Assembly: GCF_004339525.1 (NCBI RefSeq)
Contig: NZ_SMGE01000001.1
Coordinates: 1,550,001 to 1,614,000 of the forward strand
Origin: Flavobacterium sp. 90
Lineage (GTDB): Bacteria; Bacteroidota; Bacteroidia; Flavobacteriales; Flavobacteriaceae
Reading direction: 5' to 3'
Length of the DNA: 64,000 nt
The notes under the pieces were generated by a model. The model did not search any database. It worked only from the letters and a program-made list of their open reading frames with translations, and had not been told where the DNA came from. Both the position numbers and the translations under genes were made by a program. This document shows positions 59,503 to 64,000 of this stretch, piece by piece; the first letter of the stretch is position 1; the number at the start of each line of letters is the position of its first letter.

Positions 59503-59682
59503 GAACGCGGATGACACGGATTTACTTCGTAAAGACGCGGATAAAAACTGATTTTTTATTTTTAGTTGATTTAAAATCAGACGTTAATTATTTATATTCT
59601 GCTCAAAGCAAAATATAAACCAAGAAAAAAAATCCATTTTTATCCGCGTTTTCGCGATAGCGAATCCCTTTCATCCGCGTCT
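59503..59682. repeat. Inverted-repeat element with CGCGGAT arms
   Basis: GAACGCGGATGA and GACGCGGATAAAAA at one end are mirrored by TTTTTATCCGCGTTT and TTTCATCCGCGTC at the other, with two short internal palindromes (TTCGTAAAG, TTCGCGATAGCGAA). It occupies most of the gap between the convergent metK and M28 peptidase genes. Confidence 0.6.
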
Positions 59683-59707
59683 TATTCTCATACAAGTAAA
59701 ATAGAAT

Positions 59708-61174
59708 TTATCTCTCTAATTGTATATTTGGTAATGTTTTAGGACGATTCGCATCATTAGATAAAATCCAACCTGTACGATAAATCCATTCGGTCATTTT
59801 ATGCAGTTTTACGAAATCAATATTTTCAGATTCATCCATTGGTGTGTGATATTGACTGTGCAAAACACTGGTATAAAAAACAGATGGAATTCCTTTTCTT
59901 GCATAAGGCAAATGATCTGAACGGAAGTAAAAATACTCCGGATGTTCTGGTCTGTCCCAAAGTTTATCCAAGTCAAATTTCGGACCTTCATCATTTGCTT
60001 TTTTAGCAATCGCAACCAAATCAGATGAGTTTTCATGAGGCGAACTGGAACCCAAAAGAGCCGCTTGATTTACATTATTTCTACCAATCATATCTCCGTT
60101 TAAAACTGCAATAATGTCTTTTTCCGGAACTGTTGGATGTGATGCATACCATCTTGAACCTAACAAACCACGTTCTTCTGATCCATGAAATACAAAAAGA
60201 GAAGTTCTTTTTCCCGGTTGTTTTTTATACGCTCTTGCAATCGCTAACATCGCTACACAAGTACTTGCGTTATCATCGGCTCCGTTATAAATAGAATCCT
60301 GACCGTATTTTTGTCTTACTCCATCATGATCCTGATGTCCGCTAAAAAGAACATATTCATTTTTTAATTTAGCATCTGTTCCTTCAATTTTACCAACCAC
60401 ATTTACTGATGGATATTTATAAGTTTCAGAAATCACTTCTGTAGACAATAAATCTTTAGTAGTTTTTAGATAATCCAATTGATCATTATGTACCCAAAAA
60501 ACCGGCATTGTTGAACCAATTCTATCACGAACACCTTCAATTCCATAAATACCTCTTGTCATTTGTGGTTCTACTTGAGACCAGCTTTCTTCTGCTAATT
60601 TATCTGCAACCATTATTAGAGCTGTCGCTCCTTTTTTTACAACAAGATCATAATATTTATTTCGAACAAGACCAGGATAACGTCTGTCAAAAAGCGAAAT
60701 ATCATCTGCAATTCCTTCTTTAGATGCTAATAAAACAACTGCTTTTCCCTTAATATCTGCCTTTTCAATTTCTTCTTTTGTTGCAGCTCCTAAATATACT
60801 AATGGCGCATCAACTTTTATATTTGTGGTTTCTGCCACCAGAACATCTTTCCACAGTTTATATTCTTTTTGTCCAATTTTAAATTTTGTATTTGGAGTTA
60901 CCTGATGTCTGTACAAATCAAAAAACTGAAAATAAGTTCCGTCATCGCCCGCTGGTAACATTCCTGCTTCTTTGGCTTTATTTGCCAACCACATTGATAC
61001 TTTTAATTCATCTAAAGTTCCGGCTTCACGACCATTAAAATGATCACCTGCCATTTGGTACATATCGGTTTTAAGGTCTTTTTTTGTAATTGCTGAAACT
61101 AACGGTTTTTTAATTGCCTGCGAAAAAACTACTCCACTATAAGCAATCAAAACGAGGATCATTTTATTTTTCAT
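59708..61174 (-). CDS. Secreted M28-family metallopeptidase
   Basis: The 488-aa protein has an N-terminal signal (about 1-18, ending FSQ). A protease-associated-like insert is followed by the zinc-peptidase core. Metal ligands are visible in GHQDHDG (His), YNGADDNAS (Asp), GSEERGLLGS (Glu-Glu, one catalytic), NGDMIGRN (Asp) and LHSQYHTPMDES (His). This arrangement is the M28 aminopeptidase/carboxypeptidase family with two zinc ions. It probably acts in the periplasm or outside the cell to trim peptides. It is convergent with metK and divergent from the DUF4153 gene. Confidence 0.9.
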   Translation of the reverse strand: MKNKMILVLIAYSGVVFSQAIKKPLVSAITKKDLKTDMYQMAGDHFNGREAGTLDELKVSMWLANKAKEAGMLPAGDDGTYFQFFDLYRHQVTPNTKFKIGQKEYKLWKDVLVAETTNIKVDAPLVYLGAATKEEIEKADIKGKAVVLLASKEGIADDISLFDRRYPGLVRNKYYDLVVKKGATALIMVADKLAEESWSQVEPQMTRGIYGIEGVRDRIGSTMPVFWVHNDQLDYLKTTKDLLSTEVISETYKYPSVNVVGKIEGTDAKLKNEYVLFSGHQDHDGVRQKYGQDSIYNGADDNASTCVAMLAIARAYKKQPGKRTSLFVFHGSEERGLLGSRWYASHPTVPEKDIIAVLNGDMIGRNNVNQAALLGSSSPHENSSDLVAIAKKANDEGPKFDLDKLWDRPEHPEYFYFRSDHLPYARKGIPSVFYTSVLHSQYHTPMDESENIDFVKLHKMTEWIYRTGWILSNDANRPKTLPNIQLER

Positions 61175-61351
61175 ACATTTTGATTTAGCAATTCAAACTT
61201 AGCAATTTATCACTAAAAAAAGACTTATTTAGATTTCAAACATTGTCGAATTGTTTAATCAATAAAATGCAAACGGTATTTTTTTCGCATTACTATTTTA
61301 TTTGGATATCTCTTACAATTCACTTTACTTTATACAAAATAACTGACCAAA

Positions 61352-63127
61352 ATGAGTAGACTTCCTTCGTTTCAAAACGTTCTAAACGCAACACTAAAAA
61401 CAATTCTTAGATTTCCGTTAGAAATCATAACTGCAATTTCAGGAACTATTTTAGCAATTATTCTAAGTGAAATAAAGTACAATGATCCGAATAAAGAGCT
61501 TTATCAAAAAGCCTTTATGAGTTCTTCTTTATGTTTGGTTTTATTTCTATCTGTCAGTTTATTTTTTATAGCCTCAAAAAAGAATAATCTTATTCGTTTT
61601 ATAACGAGTTTTGTACTTGGCTGTTTAATTACGCTCTTTGTTTTTAACTTTCATAAAAACTTCACTCAAGTAGAAATACAACAATTTTTAGTACTTAATA
61701 TTGCGTTGCATTTACTTGTTTCATTCGCTGGATTTTTACCAAAAACTTACAATCAGGATGAATTTTGGGAATTCAACAAACAGCTTTTCCTACGAATCTT
61801 AACGGCTATTTTATATAGTGGCGTATTATATACTGGCTTGGCATTGGCAATTCTGGCAATCGACAAATTGTTTAATGTAGAATTTTATAATAATATCTAC
61901 ATGCATATCTTTTATATTATTGGAGGAATATTCAATACGCTATTCTTTTTAAACGGAGTTCCGGAAACCAATAATGAAAAAAATCCTCTTGTTTTAAAAT
62001 ATCCTAAAGGACTTAAAAACTTCACTCAATTTGTATTATTACCTTTAATAAGTCTTTATTTGGTGATTTTAATCTGTTATGAAGCCAAAATATTAGTCAC
62101 ACTTTCTTTGCCTGTAGGTTGGGTTTCTTATCTGGTTTTGGTATTTGCCATCTTCGGGATTTTGTCTTTTTTATTGGTACATCCTATTGCAACAGAAACC
62201 GGAAATCTGTGGATTCGAACTTTCAACCGTTGGTTTTATTTTCTGCTAATTCCGTTACTTGGATTACTTTTTTGGGCGATTTTATACCGAATCAATCTTT
62301 ACGGATTTACGCATGAACGCTATTATGTTCTGTTATTATCTGTTTGGCTTTCTATTGTTGTGGCGTATTTTTTAATTCAGAAGAATCCCAAAATAAAATT
62401 TATTCCTGTAAGTATGTGTCTCGCGGGATTGTTTTCGATCGTTGGTCCTCAAAGTGCAAATTCAATTTCGAGAAGTAGTCAATTGTCACGATTTGAAACT
62501 TACCTGCAAAAATCAGATAACAAAAAAATGACTTTCGAACAAGAACAGGATTTAAGTAGTATTGTTACTTTTTTGGAGGAAAATTATGGACTTGAAGTTA
62601 TGCTGCCATATGCTGATAAAAAGTTAGATGCATTATACAAAAAAGATAAAGATCCAATCGCACGTGAAATTGTGGAAAGTTTGGGCTTTAAATATCGCTC
62701 TAAATATGACCGAAAAGACGATACAAACGATTCTTTTAATTATTATTACTATGAAAATAATGATAATATAGTGGAAAATATTCACAACTATGATTTCATA
62801 TTCACTATAAACCAATCTGATCCTTTTGAATGTAACAACTGTATTACTATAGAAAACAAAGTCTTTTCTATAAAAACAAAATCAACAGATTATGGTCAGG
62901 ATTTACAAATTAATAAGGACATTATTCCTCTTAAAATAGACGATTTCATCAATTCAAATTCTGATTTTAATGACAGTTACAATTCAGATAATGAAATCAA
63001 GCAAAAAATCCAAAATTCAAAATACACGATTTTACTAACCTATTTAAGTGCCAATGGTATAATTGAAAATAATAAAAAAGCTCCAATCAATTATCGAATA
63101 AGAGTGATGGTAGGAATAAAAAAATAA
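61352..63127 (+). CDS. DUF4153-family integral membrane protein
   Basis: The 591-aa protein has about eleven membrane spans in its first 380 residues (for example FPLEIITAISGTILAIIL, SSLCLVLFLSVSLFFIA, LFLRILTAILYSGVLYTGLALAILAI, WVSYLVLVFAIFGILSFLLV). A soluble C-terminal domain follows, with many Asp, Asn and Tyr residues. The layout matches the DUF4153 family in Bacteroidota, whose function is unknown. It stands alone, with its own terminator at 63134. Confidence 0.8.
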   Translation: MSRLPSFQNVLNATLKTILRFPLEIITAISGTILAIILSEIKYNDPNKELYQKAFMSSSLCLVLFLSVSLFFIASKKNNLIRFITSFVLGCLITLFVFNFHKNFTQVEIQQFLVLNIALHLLVSFAGFLPKTYNQDEFWEFNKQLFLRILTAILYSGVLYTGLALAILAIDKLFNVEFYNNIYMHIFYIIGGIFNTLFFLNGVPETNNEKNPLVLKYPKGLKNFTQFVLLPLISLYLVILICYEAKILVTLSLPVGWVSYLVLVFAIFGILSFLLVHPIATETGNLWIRTFNRWFYFLLIPLLGLLFWAILYRINLYGFTHERYYVLLLSVWLSIVVAYFLIQKNPKIKFIPVSMCLAGLFSIVGPQSANSISRSSQLSRFETYLQKSDNKKMTFEQEQDLSSIVTFLEENYGLEVMLPYADKKLDALYKKDKDPIAREIVESLGFKYRSKYDRKDDTNDSFNYYYYENNDNIVENIHNYDFIFTINQSDPFECNNCITIENKVFSIKTKSTDYGQDLQINKDIIPLKIDDFINSNSDFNDSYNSDNEIKQKIQNSKYTILLTYLSANGIIENNKKAPINYRIRVMVGIKK

Positions 63128-63133
63128 AAACAA

Positions 63134-63172
63134 AACCCGACAAAATTTTGAATCTTGTCGGGTTCTTTTTTT
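63134..63172. terminator. Bidirectional terminator after the DUF4153 gene
   Basis: The arms AACCCGACAA / TTGTCGGGTT have an 11-nt loop. T-runs follow on both strands, so it can also end the minus-strand gene whose stop is at 63188. Confidence 0.9.
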
Positions 63173-63187
63173 TATAAATCACAAAAC

Positions 63188-64000
63188 TTAATACGTTCCG
63201 TTTTGCATTTTAGTCAACGTTTCTTTAATCTCAGTTGCAGTTTCTTCTTCAACCTCTGCTGTTAAATATTTAACTGCTAATGTCTGTGTTTCTATTGCTT
63301 TTTGCTTTTGATCATCTTTGTAATATAACTGCGCCAAAGTATCTAAGTAATAAGGATTGTTTTTGGACACAACCAAACTATACTCTGACCAAGTAATTGC
63401 CGATTTTAAAAAATTCGAATTCTGTGGTTTCAAAACTACTGTCCAAGCCGCAGAGTTTGACAAGTTCGAATGATATTCTTTAAAAGCTTTCCAACCATTG
63501 TCATATTGATAATCAGAATCAGTACCTAAAGTAGAATACATCGCATCTAATTGTTCGATCACACTTTCTTTTCCTGCTGTCAAATGAGTATTAAAATAAG
63601 AACTAAACTCTTTTAAATAAGTCGTATTAGAACCATCTTTTTCTTCAGCTTCACCCAAATACGCGAAGTAATTTTGATAACAATCATAATTTGCTTTACC
63701 GCCAGCAATTAGCTTTTTATAAACTGAAATTATCTTACTTTGATTTCCATCAACTGAACCTTTTTCTTCTGCAAGATATTTATTCTGTTGTAAGGCACTC
63801 GTTATTTCTGTGTTCAAACTTCCAATTGCATGTACTTCTCCTTCTATATTATTAAATGCTATTCGCTCAGCTTCAATAGCATCATATTGCTTTATCAAGT
63901 AATCTATAGCCAGAAAATCTGTATCATTCAAAACTCTGTCCTCACTAAGAAACTGTTTAGAAAACCCCTGATTTTTAATTTCTTTCAAGATTGTTTCTAC
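63188..64000 (-). CDS. C-terminal part of a larger protein, cut by the right window edge
   Basis: The frame is open to base 64000, with the residues VETIL preceding the TTG at 63988, so this is the C-terminal 270 residues of a longer protein. It is mostly helical. The end contains WSEYSLVVSKNNPYYLDTLAQLYYK, then DDQKQKAIETQTLAVKYL, a tetratricopeptide-like helix pair. Tails of this kind occur after a thioredoxin-like domain in some Bacteroidota proteins, which would be consistent, but no Trx motif is in the visible part. The function is unassigned. Confidence 0.65.
   Translation of the reverse strand, partial: VETILKEIKNQGFSKQFLSEDRVLNDTDFLAIDYLIKQYDAIEAERIAFNNIEGEVHAIGSLNTEITSALQQNKYLAEEKGSVDGNQSKIISVYKKLIAGGKANYDCYQNYFAYLGEAEEKDGSNTTYLKEFSSYFNTHLTAGKESVIEQLDAMYSTLGTDSDYQYDNGWKAFKEYHSNLSNSAAWTVVLKPQNSNFLKSAITWSEYSLVVSKNNPYYLDTLAQLYYKDDQKQKAIETQTLAVKYLTAEVEEETATEIKETLTKMQNGTY

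Noticed and set aside
1..64000. tRNA, rRNA, CRISPR arrays, prophage or insertion-sequence transposase genes
   Set aside because: None was found by reading both strands; the repeats present are short palindromic or word-type elements without spacers or transposases.

Overview
The window looks like chromosomal DNA of a Flavobacterium-type Bacteroidota. The evidence is strong AT-richness, promoters of the Bacteroidota type (a TTG/TTTG element about 18-20 bp upstream of TAnnTTTG), TonB-dependent receptors with carboxypeptidase-like N-termini, a T9SS sorting-domain protein, the gliding gene gldA, and many short palindromic intergenic repeats. No rRNA, tRNA, CRISPR array, transposase or phage gene was seen.

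Layout. (1) 1-10317, minus strand: an export/polymorphic-toxin-like operon. It encodes a T9SS-sorted repeat protein, two giant RHS/YD proteins (the second ending in an alpha/beta-hydrolase-like tip), a 120-aa membrane protein starting 5 nt after the RHS stop, and two related single-span proteins, one cut by the window edge. (2) 10570-11926: two paralogous outer-membrane barrels with conserved 5' leaders. (3) 12071-15581, plus strand: gldA and an outer-membrane beta-barrel receptor. (4) 16099-20991, minus strand: a probable iron-uptake operon (TonB receptor, DUF4374 lipoprotein, PepSY membrane protein). (5) 21280-25016: PLP decarboxylase, dicarboxylate/amino-acid symporter, methyltransferase. 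(6) 25195-31780: methionine synthase operon (SAM-I riboswitch, split metH, two inserted small membrane proteins, metF). (7) 33339-42630: assimilatory sulfate reduction operon (TauE-like transporter, APS reductase, cysD, cysN, HEPN-fused sulfite reductase, siroheme genes cobA and MET8, ferredoxin-NADP reductase), next to a second TauE gene and an Rrf2 regulator. (8) 44364-57834: methionine/homocysteine synthesis (metZ, osmC-like, thrA, metX, hom, metY) and a large TonB receptor. (9) 57947-63127: metK behind a SAM-II-type riboswitch, M28 peptidase and DUF4153 protein. (10) A partial gene at the right edge.

The most interesting part is the regulation of regions 6-9. Three minus-strand transcripts begin with short ORFs very rich in Cys and Met codons (50994-51095, 54361-54441, 57739-57804), each followed within about 35 nt by an intrinsic terminator. 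In all three, a segment at the end of the leader ORF can pair with the 5' arm of the terminator to form an antiterminator. This is the layout of classical ribosome-mediated attenuation. They control two related 63-aa small proteins, metY-hom, probably metX-thrA, and a TonB-dependent receptor. The metX transcript also carries a SAM-I riboswitch and its own promoter, metH has another SAM-I riboswitch, and metK has a SAM-II long-loop-like riboswitch. The sulfate operon start carries a 28-bp palindrome over its inferred transcription start, possibly the site of the nearby Rrf2 protein. Together these form a layered sulfur/methionine control system reading aminoacyl-tRNA supply (Cys/Met), SAM and possibly a cysteine or Fe-S signal. 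All function statements rest on reading motifs by eye; no database search was run.
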